Shown here: piece by piece, positions 8,003 through 16,665 of the stretch
How positions within the stretch are numbered: position 1 is the stretch's first letter
Layout of the letters: each line of letters starts with the position of its first letter
DNA from: an uncultured Eggerthellaceae bacterium
GTDB lineage: Bacteria; Actinomycetota; Coriobacteriia; Coriobacteriales; Eggerthellaceae
Direction: 5' to 3'
Length of the DNA stretch: 64,000 bases
NCBI GenBank assembly: GCA_934668515.1
Contig: CAKUNS010000004.1
Coordinates: forward strand, 1-64,000
Position numbers and translations under genes: made by a program
Notes under the pieces: generated by a model
What the model was told of the DNA's origin: nothing
Seen by the model: only the letters and a program-made list of their open reading frames with translations
Databases searched by the model: none

Positions 8003-10972
8003 TTAACCAAACAGGTCGATTGCTTCAAGCGGGGTTTTCGCCGACTCGATGATCTCCTTGTTGCCGAACACGCAGACGAGCTTCTTGTCGGCCGTTGCTT
8101 GAACGGCGTCGGCAAGCTCCCTGATGGTGTCGACGCTGGCCTCGATGATCTGGCTGCGGGTAAGGGCACGCTGGTCGGTGGGGATGCCTGCGAAATACTG
8201 GCCAGCCTGGCGACGGGCAAGCTCGCGTGCCTTCTTCGGGGTGTCGAAGCCGGCAGTCGAGCTGACGACGAAGCCGTCCATCTCGGTTTTCGAGGGGTTG
8301 AACGCGCGAAGATACGCGGCGGATTGCTCGAATCGCTCGATCGTTTCGTCGATATGCGGGTCACGATACGAATAGAAGCGCATGTTGCCCGAGTACGTGG
8401 CGCCGAATCCCACACCGTAAGCGCCGCCTTTGACGCGCACCTCGTTCCACAGGAAATCGTAAGTGAGCGCGCGGGAGGCGACGGCCCAAGCTCCGGTGTA
8501 AGGTTGGTTCAGAAGGCGACGATCGTAACCGACCGACGAGTACGTGACGTCGGAGGGCACGATGAAGGCCTCGTTACGTGCGACGGGGGCTGGAACGACG
8601 AGTTTCTTCTGTGCGCCAGCTGCCGGATAGGCGTCGGCGCAACAGCGCGAATTTTCTGCCCAAAACGATGCGATTGCCTCGTCGGAGCCGGTAAGGCTGA
8701 TCACGCAAGCGTCATCGGTGAACAGGCGTGCGGCAAGACCCGAAAGGATAACCGGGAGGTCCTTAGACTTCTCTTCCCAGTTTTCAAGAAGGTCCTTGGC
8801 GAAGCGGTAGAAGTCGACGTTGGAGAGCTGCTCGAGGATCAGGCCCGCACGACTGTAGTACGACCTGACACGTGCCATGGCCCTGCTGTGGCCGGCACCC
8901 GCGAAGCTCTGCTCAAGATAGATGACGTTTTGCGTCACCAGGTCGCGGATCTTGGCTGTGTCCGTGAAGTCGGTTTCGTGCATGATCTCGCGCGGAAGGG
9001 TTGCAAGCCAGGCTGCGTTCGATTCAAGAGCACTCGACGATACGACGAACTTCAGGTCGGTGACCGCGGGGTCGTCGGCGCGCTCGTACAGGTCGGTGAA
9101 GAACGAGAGATTGCCAAGCTTCCCCTGAACAAGCGTGTCGATCTCGGCGGCGCTGTGACGTGCGGTGCCCAACTTTCCCAGCACAAGCGCAAGGAGGCTG
9201 ACGTAGGGGAGCTCCTCGAAGCTCACGCGCGTGGCGTCGAAGTAACGGTAGGCATAGGCGATGCCGTGGGTTTGAATATGGTGGCGCAGGCAGCGCATCG
9301 GCGTATCGTCAACGACGTCAAGCGGGGTTTCGGCGGGGGCGTTGTCGATATCATGCGTGGTAAGGTGGGGAAGGGTCGCCTTTGCTTCGTCGCTGTCGGG
9401 TGCCATCTGCATCTCGCGCAAAACGCCCACCTCTTCTGCGATGGCGTTGAGGTCGGCTTCAGACATCGAGGCCTGCAGGGCGTCAAGCTGCGTGCGCAGA
9501 GCGTTGTCGTCATCGGACTGCGCAGGGATCACGGCGACGCTTGCGCGATGGCTGTTTTGCAGGAACAGGCTGCGGGCCAGATCGTCGAAATAGGTGCTCT
9601 CAAGCGCCCCGCGCAGGAAGCGGAAGTCATCCTCGTAGCGAAGGTAGGTGGTGGCCAGGCTGTCGTCGTAAAGCCAGCCGGCCAAGCAGTTCATTGCATG
9701 GGCGACGCCGTCGGCAAGGCCGAAGTCGTGCTCGCGCATGACGAATTCCTCGTGCGAGATGGCGGCCTCGACAAGGTCCTTGTTCAGGCCGGCGTCAAGA
9801 AGCTTCGCGATCTCGCGTTCGATGGTGGGAACAAGATCGGCGGCGGTTTCGTCCTGTTGCTTCTTCAGCTGAACCACGACGAAGGGCTGCTTCATGGCGT
9901 CGGCAACGAACGCGCTGACATCCTCGGCGATACCGGAGTCAAGCATGGCGCGCTTCATCGGGGCCTCGTTGCTTCCGAAAAGGGCATCAAGCAGGATGTC
10001 GGTCGCCATGACGCGCGTGCGTTGGCTTGCGTCGCCAATGACGAAGCCCGCGCCGGCCACGGCGTTCTCGGGTGCGGTGCGCATGGTCTTCGTCAGGCCG
10101 AGGTTGCAAACGGGTGCCTGCGTTTCGATGGCACGTGGCAAAAGCGGATCGGCGCCAGTTTCGCGGCGTTCTTCCTGGCCGCGAAGCTCTTCTTCATGCA
10201 CGGGCGTGAAGTACCGCTCGTCAAGCCATGCAAGGGCACGTTCGATGTCGAGATCGCCGTAAAGCACGGTGTAGCTGTTGGAAAGCTGATAGTGGCGACG
10301 ATGCTCGTCAAGGTAGCCTTCATAGGTGAGCATGGGGATGCCCTCGGGCGTGCCGCCCGACTCGAATGCGTAGGCGGTGTCAGGGAAAAGCGCCTTTTGC
10401 AGCTCGTCGTAAAGGATCGAGGACGAGTCGGACAGCGCCCCTTTCATCTCGTTGAATACGACGCCGTTGTACACCAGCTTCCGCGCGGGGTCTTGGCCTT
10501 CCTGCGCTTCCGCCTCTTCCAGCTCGTAGTGCCAGCCTTCTTGCTCGAAGACGGCCTTCTTATGGTAAATGGCGGGATGGAAGACCGCGTCAAGGTACAC
10601 GTCCATCAGGTTGAACAGGTCCTGTTCGTTGGTGGACGCAACGGGGTACATGGTTTTGTCGGAGAAGGTCATGGCGTTCATGAACGTCTGCATCGAGCTT
10701 TTCAGCAGGTCGACGAAGGGCTCCTTCACGGGGAACTTGTCGGAGCCGCATAGCACCGAGTGCTCAAGGATGTGGAAGACGCCCGTGTCATCTTGCGGGG
10801 GCGTGCGGAACGCGATGGAAAACGCCTTGTTCGCGTCGTCGTTCGCAAGGTGCATGAGCTTCGCGCCGGAAAGCTCATGCTTCAGGATGAACGCAGTGCC
10901 GTTGATTTCGGGAAGGGGCTGGACGTCGGTGACGACGAAGCCGTGCACGCGTTGGGTAAGGGACAGTTCCAT
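8003..10972 (-). CDS. M16C family zinc metallopeptidase (presequence-protease/insulinase-like)
   Basis: A large inverted-zinc metallopeptidase of the PreP/falcilysin type that degrades short unfolded peptides. Its 989 residues fit the single-chain two-half M16C architecture. The HxxEH zinc motif is HILEH (H67, E70, H71), followed by SVLCGSDKFPVKEPF, and the third ligand region is near FEQEGWHYELEE. The C-terminal half has the M16 sequence GGAYGVGFGATYSG. No signal peptide is seen, so a cytoplasmic role is likely. The ATG at 10972 follows GAAAGG. It is monocistronic and divergent from the small membrane protein gene at 11186. Confidence 0.93.
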   Translation of the reverse strand: MELSLTQRVHGFVVTDVQPLPEINGTAFILKHELSGAKLMHLANDDANKAFSIAFRTPPQDDTGVFHILEHSVLCGSDKFPVKEPFVDLLKSSMQTFMNAMTFSDKTMYPVASTNEQDLFNLMDVYLDAVFHPAIYHKKAVFEQEGWHYELEEAEAQEGQDPARKLVYNGVVFNEMKGALSDSSSILYDELQKALFPDTAYAFESGGTPEGIPMLTYEGYLDEHRRHYQLSNSYTVLYGDLDIERALAWLDERYFTPVHEEELRGQEERRETGADPLLPRAIETQAPVCNLGLTKTMRTAPENAVAGAGFVIGDASQRTRVMATDILLDALFGSNEAPMKRAMLDSGIAEDVSAFVADAMKQPFVVVQLKKQQDETAADLVPTIEREIAKLLDAGLNKDLVEAAISHEEFVMREHDFGLADGVAHAMNCLAGWLYDDSLATTYLRYEDDFRFLRGALESTYFDDLARSLFLQNSHRASVAVIPAQSDDDNALRTQLDALQASMSEADLNAIAEEVGVLREMQMAPDSDEAKATLPHLTTHDIDNAPAETPLDVVDDTPMRCLRHHIQTHGIAYAYRYFDATRVSFEELPYVSLLALVLGKLGTARHSAAEIDTLVQGKLGNLSFFTDLYERADDPAVTDLKFVVSSSALESNAAWLATLPREIMHETDFTDTAKIRDLVTQNVIYLEQSFAGAGHSRAMARVRSYYSRAGLILEQLSNVDFYRFAKDLLENWEEKSKDLPVILSGLAARLFTDDACVISLTGSDEAIASFWAENSRCCADAYPAAGAQKKLVVPAPVARNEAFIVPSDVTYSSVGYDRRLLNQPYTGAWAVASRALTYDFLWNEVRVKGGAYGVGFGATYSGNMRFYSYRDPHIDETIERFEQSAAYLRAFNPSKTEMDGFVVSSTAGFDTPKKARELARRQAGQYFAGIPTDQRALTRSQIIEASVDTIRELADAVQATADKKLVCVFGNKEIIESAKTPLEAIDLFG

Positions 10973-11090
10973 GAAATGCCTTTCGGAGATCGTGGGTGAT
11001 TGTCGAATGTGTCGCGTCGATTATCCCACGATCGCCGTTCATCGCGCGTGAATATTATCTGTGCCGCCTATAAGCCAAATGCTTCTCAAC

Positions 11091-11096
11091 TATAAT
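11091..11096 (+). promoter_or_regulatory. Probable -10 box of the 11186 gene
   Basis: A perfect TATAAT sits 90 bp upstream of the GTG start, in the divergent intergenic region. No good -35 hexamer is present at the expected distance. Confidence 0.45.
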
Positions 11097-11185
11097 TTAT
11101 GGGATCGTTTTCGCAGATAAGGGTGGTTCTGTTTTGGGGTTTCGCCTGTTCCTGCGAACGTTTGAATCGAAAGAAAGGGGCCGTT

Positions 11186-11623
11186 GTGGCTGAGGTAAGT
11201 GGCTTCAAGCATATTTCCGTCTCGGCGGACTCCGATGATGACGTGGTGATTTGGGCCGGCGCCGGCACCGAGGGCGCTTCCGCGGAAGCGCCCGACAGTG
11301 CCCAATTTATTAAGCAAGCTTCCGCGGAAGCTTGTGACAGCGCCCGTGATTTTAACGCCGCGGACGCCGGCGCCGAACGAACTTCCGCGGAAGTTCGTGA
11401 CAGCGCCCAGATCAACGAAGCGCCCGACAGCGCCAAGCCCGCACCGGCGCCCACGCCCGTCAAGCGCACCACCCAGTCAGGTGTCAAAGACCAGGACTAT
11501 CGTGAGACCACGCTTGACGATTTGAAGTCCGAGCCCATGTCCAAGACTCAGAAGATCATTATCGCGTGCGCCATCGCCGCCGTTGCGGCAGCGGTCGTGT
11601 ACTATTTCGTGTTCATGCGCTAG
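11186..11623 (+). CDS. Small tail-anchored membrane protein carrying palindromic repeat insertions
   Basis: Unrecognised 145-residue protein. The GTG at 11186 is chosen because AAAGGGG ends 5 bases before it; the in-frame ATG at 11099 lies right at the -10 box. The N-terminal part is acidic. A low-complexity middle repeats SAE-x-x-DSA (ASAEAPDSA, ASAEACDSA, TSAEVRDSA, then EAPDSA). A Pro/Lys/Thr-rich stretch leads to one C-terminal membrane helix (about residues 120-140) ending FMR, so the bulk faces the cytoplasm. The repeated peptides are encoded by three perfect DNA palindromes (separate entries), and this may explain the odd protein sequence. It precedes another single-pass membrane protein by 70 bp. 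Confidence 0.7.
   Translation: MAEVSGFKHISVSADSDDDVVIWAGAGTEGASAEAPDSAQFIKQASAEACDSARDFNAADAGAERTSAEVRDSAQINEAPDSAKPAPAPTPVKRTTQSGVKDQDYRETTLDDLKSEPMSKTQKIIIACAIAAVAAAVVYYFVFMR
11272..11293 (+). repeat. Palindromic element 1 (22 bp, inside a gene)
   Basis: Perfect palindrome: core CTTCCGCGGAAG with arms GGGCG and CGCCC, followed by GACAGTGCCC. It shares core and trailing sequence with elements 2 and 3. Confidence 0.9.
11315..11334 (+). repeat. Palindromic element 2 (20 bp, inside a gene)
   Basis: Perfect palindrome: the same core, CTTCCGCGGAAG, with arms CAAG and CTTG, followed by TGACAGCGCCC. Its centre is 42 bp from the centre of element 1. Confidence 0.9.
11377..11398 (+). repeat. Palindromic element 3 (22 bp, inside a gene)
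   Basis: Perfect palindrome: the same core with arms ACGAA and TTCGT, followed by GACAGCGCCC. Its centre is 63 bp from the centre of element 2. A decayed right half of a fourth unit (GAAGCGCCCGACAGCGCC) follows at 11417-11434. Confidence 0.9.
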
Positions 11624-11693
11624 GGTGCAGGCCTTCGCGCTAAACAACGCGCCAGCATTTCAATTACCGTAAAAGGCAACGAGGAGAGAATCG

Positions 11694-13178
11694 ATGAACG
11701 AAAACGAAGAAGAGATCTCCAACGACCGTGAAGACGCTTCCGCCAAGGGGCGTTCGTTCGGCAAGGCAAGCGAATACGACAATCCCATCGGCCTGACTCA
11801 GGCGTTCGCGCCGATTGACTTCGCTGACAACGGCAAGGGCGATCAGTGGGATCGCGCTTGGTCGAATGTGCCTCAGAGCGACTCTGACGGATGGGATCAG
11901 ATCGTTCCCGACGACGATACCCCTAACGATTGGCGCGAACCTGATGACGGCGAGTTCTCGCAGGAAGACGAAGACGTTCGCCGTCATGCCCGTCCGCGTA
12001 GGGAGCATCACACCATCGTCGAGTACGATGACATCCCCGACGACCAGTACGAGGCCGCTGCCGCCGGCAGCCTTTTCAACGAGGGAGCCGCTGCCGCGCT
12101 GGCCGCCGAGAAGGCAGCTCGTGCGGAAGGCGCCGACGCTTACAAGGCCGCCCGTGCCGCCGCTGCAGCCGGTGCGGCAGTCGAGGACGCCGAACAGCGC
12201 GAGCTTGGCGACCATGCTGCCGATTCCGCCGACAGGGCAGCGGGTTACGTTGCCGATGACGGTGACGATTTTCCCGACATGGTCGACTCCATGGAGCCCG
12301 CCGCTGCGCCGCCGGTTCTTTTCGACGAGCCCAAGAAAGAGAAGGTCAGGGGCAAGGCCGGCCGCGGCAAGCACGCGTCGGGCATGAAGGAGCTTTCGGT
12401 TCACGAGCGCAAGTCGCGCAAAGTTCGCAAGACCCTGCTCATCGTCATCGCGGTGCTTGTCGTGCTCATTGCGGCCCTGTGCTACTTCGCTTTCCATCTG
12501 TTCACCACCAGTCAGACCGTTGCTGTCCAGCAGATCAGCCAGGCTGCGTCGACGAACAGCACCGATATCCAAAGCGAATCCACGTCTGATTCGACGACGG
12601 CGGTTGCCAAGAAGACCGACGTCCCCGACCTTGCAGCGCTTTTGGGTAAAACCCAGGACGAGGCCGTCACAGCGCTTGCACATGGCGCCCAGGTGCGCGA
12701 ATCCCGCGACGTGAACGACGAAGGAAGCCCCATCAAGAAGTCGGTCACGGTTGCTTTGACTGACGAGCCTGCTGACACGAAGACGGGCACGCCGACGGTT
12801 TACCTCAGCTTGAACGAGGAGGGCAAGATCATCCAGGCGGGTTATTCCACCTCGACGTCCTCTCTTGGCTATGGCGCGTACAGCTTCACCGACATGGTCG
12901 AGCAGAACCATGTGGTCGAGCGTACGCTGCAGGAGGCCAACGTCATGGTGAACGAGGGCGCTGCGGTTCTGCCCAAGGACAAGATGGAGTACTCCACCTA
13001 TGCTTCCGACGGCACTACTCTTACGCGCGAGCGCTATTCCTTCAGTGGCGACGTCGATGTGAACGGCCAGCCTTGCACGTGGTCGAGCGTTCTTTCGTAC
13101 GACTATTCCAACGCGAACCTCACGGGCAACCTTGCCAACACCGTGCGCGTCATCTACGTCTACGTCTCAACGAAGTAG
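11694..13178 (+). CDS. Single-pass membrane protein with acidic cytoplasmic region and PASTA-like segment
   Basis: Unrecognised 494-residue protein. Residues 1-240 are acidic and Ala-rich and end in a basic patch (ERKSRKVRKT). One membrane helix follows at about 245-266, so the rest is outside. After a Ser/Thr linker comes VPDLAALLGKTQDEAVTALA (about 306-325), which resembles the start of a PASTA domain, the muropeptide-sensing module of cell-wall kinases and PBPs. The remaining 150 residues (for example YSTYASDGTTLTRERYSF) are not recognised. The ATG follows GAGGAGAG. The membrane layout resembles the TPR protein at 26228. A cell-envelope role is inference. Confidence 0.7.
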   Translation: MNENEEEISNDREDASAKGRSFGKASEYDNPIGLTQAFAPIDFADNGKGDQWDRAWSNVPQSDSDGWDQIVPDDDTPNDWREPDDGEFSQEDEDVRRHARPRREHHTIVEYDDIPDDQYEAAAAGSLFNEGAAAALAAEKAARAEGADAYKAARAAAAAGAAVEDAEQRELGDHAADSADRAAGYVADDGDDFPDMVDSMEPAAAPPVLFDEPKKEKVRGKAGRGKHASGMKELSVHERKSRKVRKTLLIVIAVLVVLIAALCYFAFHLFTTSQTVAVQQISQAASTNSTDIQSESTSDSTTAVAKKTDVPDLAALLGKTQDEAVTALAHGAQVRESRDVNDEGSPIKKSVTVALTDEPADTKTGTPTVYLSLNEEGKIIQAGYSTSTSSLGYGAYSFTDMVEQNHVVERTLQEANVMVNEGAAVLPKDKMEYSTYASDGTTLTRERYSFSGDVDVNGQPCTWSSVLSYDYSNANLTGNLANTVRVIYVYVSTK

Positions 13179-13228
13179 GGCAGGTGGGCCGGTATCGCGG
13201 TTCGTTTGGAAATTGTGAATGTGAACGA

Positions 13229-13258
13229 CACGCCCGCTTGCCTTTGGCGGTGGGCGTG
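13229..13258 (+). terminator. Hairpin after the 11694 gene, overlapping the infC promoter
   Basis: CACGCCC (13229-13235) pairs with GGGCGTG (13252-13258). The T run is poor, so termination is uncertain. It overlaps the -35 box of the next promoter. Confidence 0.4.
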
Positions 13259-13265
13259 CTATTAT
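13238..13265 (+). promoter_or_regulatory. Probable promoter of the infC-rpmI-rplT operon
   Basis: TTGCCT (13238-13243), a 16-bp spacer and TATTAT (13260-13265). This gives a leader of about 190 nt before infC, a length usual for autoregulated IF3/L20 operons. Confidence 0.6.
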
Positions 13266-13395
13266 ATGTAAGCTGTTTAATCAAGTGAGGCTCATTGAAC
13301 GAGCTTCCACCTGGTTCGGTGCTTTAAGGCCGATGGGTACGTTGAATATCATGCAGTGTCGCTTTGTGCGATATCATGCAGATTGATTTCGTTCG

Positions 13396-13420
13396 CCCGT
13401 TGCCTTGCAGCGGGTTTTTT
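13396..13420 (+). terminator. Intrinsic terminator/attenuator in the infC leader
   Basis: An 8-bp stem (CCCGTTGC, 13396-13403, with GCAGCGGG, 13407-13414) with a 3-nt loop is followed by TTTTTT. It lies between the promoter and infC, so it must act as an attenuator with read-through. Premature termination ahead of infC-rpmI-rplT is a known control mode in Firmicutes. The leader also holds an 11-nt direct repeat, ATATCATGCAG (13346-13356 and 13371-13381). Confidence 0.85.
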
Positions 13421-13463
13421 GTTGGTGCGCGAAAGCGCAGTGAATTAACAGGAGGTGAGCGCG

Positions 13464-14060
13464 ATAGCAGCTCAGGAGCCCAGGCTCAACGGCGAGATCT
13501 CCGTTCGCGAGTGTCGCCTCATTGGCTACGACGGCTCGCAGTTGGGCATCTATCCCACGCAGCAGGCTCGTCGCATCGCCGAGGATCAGGGTCTCGACCT
13601 TGTCGAAATCGCCCCGAACGCCCAGCCGCCCGTTTGCCGCATCATGGATTACGGCAAATACAAGTACGATCAGGCTATCAAGGCGAAGCAGGCGCGTAAG
13701 AACCAGAGCAAGATCGAAACCAAGGAAATGAAGTTCCGCCCGAAGATCGATGTGGGCGACTACACCACGAAGAAGAAGCACGTCCTGCGCTTCCTCTCCG
13801 AGGGTAACAAGGTCAAGATCACGATCATGTTCCGCGGTCGCGAGATGGCCCACCCCGATCAGGGTCTCTCTATTCTCGAGCGACTTGCTGACGACCTGAA
13901 GGACGTAGCAGTCATCGAGAGCGCCCCCAAGATGGAGGGTCGCAACATGCACATGCTCATCGCTCCCTTGCCGACGGCGGTGAAGAAGAAGGACGTTAAA
14001 GCCGGCAAGAAAAACAAGAAGCAAGAGGCCGATATGGCTGAAGAAGGAAAGGACGAATAA
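13464..14060 (+). CDS. infC: Translation initiation factor IF-3, probable ATA start
   Basis: IF-3 binds the 30S subunit and proofreads start-codon selection. The family signatures are complete: RLNGEI near the N-terminus, YGKYKYDQ, the lysine-rich interdomain helix, and the C-terminal domain with [10 protein letters not shown]. The C-terminus has a Lys/Glu-rich extension. The start is unusual. The ribosome site AGGAGG (13450-13455) overlaps the only nearby GTG (13455), which therefore cannot be used, while an in-frame ATA at 13464 sits at the ideal 8-nt spacing. A rare start codon on infC is the known basis of IF-3 autoregulation in enterobacteria (AUU). It overlaps rpmI by one base. Confidence 0.95.
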   Translation: MAAQEPRLNGEISVRECRLIGYDGSQLGIYPTQQARRIAEDQGLDLVEIAPNAQPPVCRIMDYGKYKYDQAIKAKQARKNQSKIETKEMKFRPKIDVGDYTTKKKHVLRFLSEGNKVKITIMFRGREMAHPDQGLSILERLADDLKDVAVIESAPKMEGRNMHMLIAPLPTAVKKKDVKAGKKNKKQEADMAEEGKDE

Positions 14061-14257
14061 TGCCCAAGATGAAGACCCATCGCGGTTTTGCAAAGCGCTT
14101 CCGTGTGACCGGTTCCGGTAAGATCATGCGTTCTAAGGCTTACAAGAGCCACATCATGACCAAGAAGAGCCAGAAGCGTAAGCGCAACTTCCGTCACGAG
14201 ACCGAAGTTGCCCCCGCGGATCGTCGCGTCATCGCTCGTAACCTCGGCCTTCGCTAA
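14060..14257 (+). CDS. rpmI: 50S ribosomal protein L35
   Basis: L35 (65 residues) is a basic large-subunit protein. The family start [21 protein letters not shown] and the [11 protein letters not shown] end are both present. Its ATG overlaps the infC stop by one base (TAATG), giving translational coupling in the conserved infC-rpmI-rplT order. Confidence 0.98.
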   Translation: MPKMKTHRGFAKRFRVTGSGKIMRSKAYKSHIMTKKSQKRKRNFRHETEVAPADRRVIARNLGLR

Positions 14258-14288
14258 TCCGGCCGGTATCTGATAAAGGAGATTCAAC

Positions 14289-14645
14289 ATGCCTCGTGTA
14301 AAGCGCGCAGTTAATGCCCATAAGAAGCGTCGTACCGTCCTCGGCCGTGCAAAGGGCTACTATGGTGCGAAGTCCCGTACCTACACCAAGGCCAAGGAGC
14401 AGGTGCAGCATTCGCTTCAGTACCAGTACCGCGATCGCCGCAACAAGAAGCGCGAGATCCGCAGCCTGTGGATCACCCGCATCAACGCTGCTGCCCGTAT
14501 GAACGGTATGTCTTACAGCGTGTTCATGAACGGCCTGAACAAGGCTGGCGTCGTGCTCGACCGCAAGGTCCTCGCCGACATGGCTGTCAGCGATCCCGCC
14601 GCTTTCGCTAAGCTGGTCGAGGTTGCCAAGAAGGCTCTCGCTTAA
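14289..14645 (+). CDS. rplT: 50S ribosomal protein L20
   Basis: L20 (118 residues) is needed early in large-subunit assembly. The start [15 protein letters not shown] and the motif [20 protein letters not shown] are characteristic. It follows rpmI by 31 bp with the ribosome site AAAGGAG and ends the operon before a strong terminator. In other bacteria L20 represses its own operon by binding mRNA; the leader here is long enough for such control, but the site was not identified. Confidence 0.98.
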   Translation: MPRVKRAVNAHKKRRTVLGRAKGYYGAKSRTYTKAKEQVQHSLQYQYRDRRNKKREIRSLWITRINAAARMNGMSYSVFMNGLNKAGVVLDRKVLADMAVSDPAAFAKLVEVAKKALA

Positions 14646-14674
14646 TTAAAAGCGCTCGTCATTGCAAGTTTTCT

Positions 14675-14705
14675 AACCGCCCGCGATTTTGTGGGCGGTT
14701 TTTTT
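14675..14705 (+). terminator. Intrinsic terminator after rplT
   Basis: A perfect 8-bp stem (AACCGCCC, 14675-14682, with GGGCGGTT, 14693-14700) is followed by TTTTT. Confidence 0.93.
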
Positions 14706-14727
14706 CTTAGTGCGAAGAGGTTCTTTC

Positions 14728-16602
14728 ATGACTGATCCCAACAAGGGCGCCCATGCCGGTCGTGTGCAGCATGTTCAAAGCCAGAAGCAATACGACGATA
14801 AACGCCGCCGTAAGTTCATCGGCTGCGTTCTAGCCGTCGCTATCGTGTTTGTGGCGGGGTTTCTTGTTTGGGATACCAATTTGCGCCCGTACTCCATCAA
14901 CGCGAAGGATTTCCCGTCTGACGGTCTGCGTGCTGCAGTTCGCGCGCTCGATACTGACGGCGATGGACTTATCACACGTGAAGAGGCTGCCAACATCACC
15001 GAGCTTACGGTGACCGAGGGAACCAACGTGTCGGGTCTTTCGATTCTGCCGAACTTATCTCGCTTGATCATCAACTCTGATTCAATCACGAGCGTTGATG
15101 TCTCTGAGGCTTCTAGCCTTGTTAACCTTGATGCGAAGGGCTCTGCCTCTGTCGACGAGGTGAATCTGGGTCGATCTTCCCACCTCAAGCAAGTCGACTT
15201 GTCGGGGACTTCCGTTGATTCGCTTGATCTTTCCGGGGCCACGCTGTTGGAGAACCTATGCCTAGCCGACACTTATGTGGAAAGCCTGTCGCTTTCGGGC
15301 CTTGGGTCGCTTTCGTCGCTTGATGTGACGGGGACGTCTATTCAGAAGCTTGACCTTGCCGACCAGGCAAGCCTCTCGACGCTTCGTTGCGCGAACAGCG
15401 TGGAGGTTGAGAACCTTTCGAAAACGCCTCTTTCGACGTACTGGCTTGTTACCGATTTCCAGAACAACATCCCGATGTTCGCAGGGGAAGAGGGGCAGAA
15501 GGTTCACGCCACTGCCGTTTATGACGAACTCAACAGGCTTTCGTCTGCAACTTTCACCGAAGGGTCGGCAACCACTCCTGCGACTGTCTCTTACGACTAT
15601 GACGACGAAGACCGTTTGACTAAGGTTTCGTTCGTCGATATGCAGACATCCTCGTCGGCGCCCACGAAGAATTCATGGTCGCTTTCCTATGACGACGAGG
15701 GTCGTTTGTCCGAGGCGTCGTGTGAAACCGGCGCTTACGCCACCTATGCGTACGATGACGAGGGTCGTCTTTCCTCATACGAGATCAAGCGTGCGCCGAA
15801 GGGTTTGGCCGTTGAGTATTCGTTCGAGTACGACGACAACGGCTCTCTCTCCGCAATTGCCTGCGGTGACGAGCGAACCGAGTTCGCCTACGACACCAGC
15901 GGCAGGGTGACCAGCATTGCGGTTACGGCGCCCAAATCGCAGGATTCTTCTGATGAAACGGATTCCGAATCCAAGGCATCTGCCTCTGATTCCTCCTCTG
16001 CTGCTAGTGCATCCGCTTCGTCGAGCTCTGCGTCGTCTGGGGCCGGCAAGGAAGAGAAGAGCAAGACCGCAACTGACGACTCACGTGAGGTTTTGGCTTC
16101 CTATACGCTTGCTTATGATTCTGATGGCAATTGCGTGCGTGTCAACTACGCAATCAACGATAAGGATGACCAGGGAGAAGGAACCGTCGACGAGAAGTTC
16201 ACCTACGATGACGGCGTGCTCGCCAATGCGGTAAGGGTCAGTGCTGGCGAGGGAAGCGACTGGTACCTTGACAATAAGGGCATAGTTTCGTCCGAATTCT
16301 CGTACGACGAGGAAGGTAATCTGATCAAAGCCGTTCTCACGCGTCAGGATCGAAGCGAGGGATCAACCGACTCGATGGAGCTTGGATACACGCGCGTGTT
16401 CGCAACCAAGGACACGTTGCCCAAGGGGTCTATCTGGAATACTTCCTATCCGCTTGCGGTTACGTTTGATGCTGACGGCTACTTGGCCTCGTTGGTTGCT
16501 TCGGGTTCGTCTGCGTTCACTCCGTGGGCTTGTACGCCCGATCCGCTGCGTTTCGCATTTGATGGCGATGCGGCACTGCCGATGGGGTTTGCTGGGATTT
16601 AG
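14728..16602 (+). CDS. Membrane-anchored surface protein with EF-hand, leucine-rich-like and YD repeats
   Basis: Unrecognised 624-residue protein. The ATG at 14728 is preferred, since upstream codons lie inside the rplT terminator. One membrane helix is at about residues 30-50 after a basic segment, so the body faces outside. DTDGDGLITREEA (about 74-86) is an EF-hand/dockerin-like calcium loop. Residues about 90-240 form short leucine-rich-like repeats of about 21 residues (LSRLIINSDSITSVDVS, LKQVDLSGTSVDSLDLS). Residues about 270-410 contain RHS/YD-type units (YDELNRLSS, YDDEDRLTK, YDDEGRLSE, YDDEGRLSS, YDTSGRVTS). A Ser/Ala-rich linker follows, then two more such units. There is no toxin-like C-terminus, so this is not a complete RHS toxin; adhesion is a guess. 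Confidence 0.75.
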   Translation: MTDPNKGAHAGRVQHVQSQKQYDDKRRRKFIGCVLAVAIVFVAGFLVWDTNLRPYSINAKDFPSDGLRAAVRALDTDGDGLITREEAANITELTVTEGTNVSGLSILPNLSRLIINSDSITSVDVSEASSLVNLDAKGSASVDEVNLGRSSHLKQVDLSGTSVDSLDLSGATLLENLCLADTYVESLSLSGLGSLSSLDVTGTSIQKLDLADQASLSTLRCANSVEVENLSKTPLSTYWLVTDFQNNIPMFAGEEGQKVHATAVYDELNRLSSATFTEGSATTPATVSYDYDDEDRLTKVSFVDMQTSSSAPTKNSWSLSYDDEGRLSEASCETGAYATYAYDDEGRLSSYEIKRAPKGLAVEYSFEYDDNGSLSAIACGDERTEFAYDTSGRVTSIAVTAPKSQDSSDETDSESKASASDSSSAASASASSSSASSGAGKEEKSKTATDDSREVLASYTLAYDSDGNCVRVNYAINDKDDQGEGTVDEKFTYDDGVLANAVRVSAGEGSDWYLDNKGIVSSEFSYDEEGNLIKAVLTRQDRSEGSTDSMELGYTRVFATKDTLPKGSIWNTSYPLAVTFDADGYLASLVASGSSAFTPWACTPDPLRFAFDGDAALPMGFAGI

Positions 16603-16665
16603 GGTGCAGCAGATCGTTTGCGCCTTTATATTCCCGCTTGCGAAAATATCAGCGCGCCGCTTTTC

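Noticed and set aside
7961..10753. A 930-codon open frame on the plus strand opposite the M16 peptidase
   Set aside because: It is the antisense shadow of a gene with clear zinc-peptidase motifs; GC-rich codon bias keeps the opposite frame open. Its translation shows no family features and it lacks a ribosome site.
13351..13363. A 13-base sequence shared with 25593-25605, both upstream of genes
   Set aside because: In 64 kb roughly thirty chance pairs of identical 13-mers are expected, so the match alone is not evidence of a shared element.
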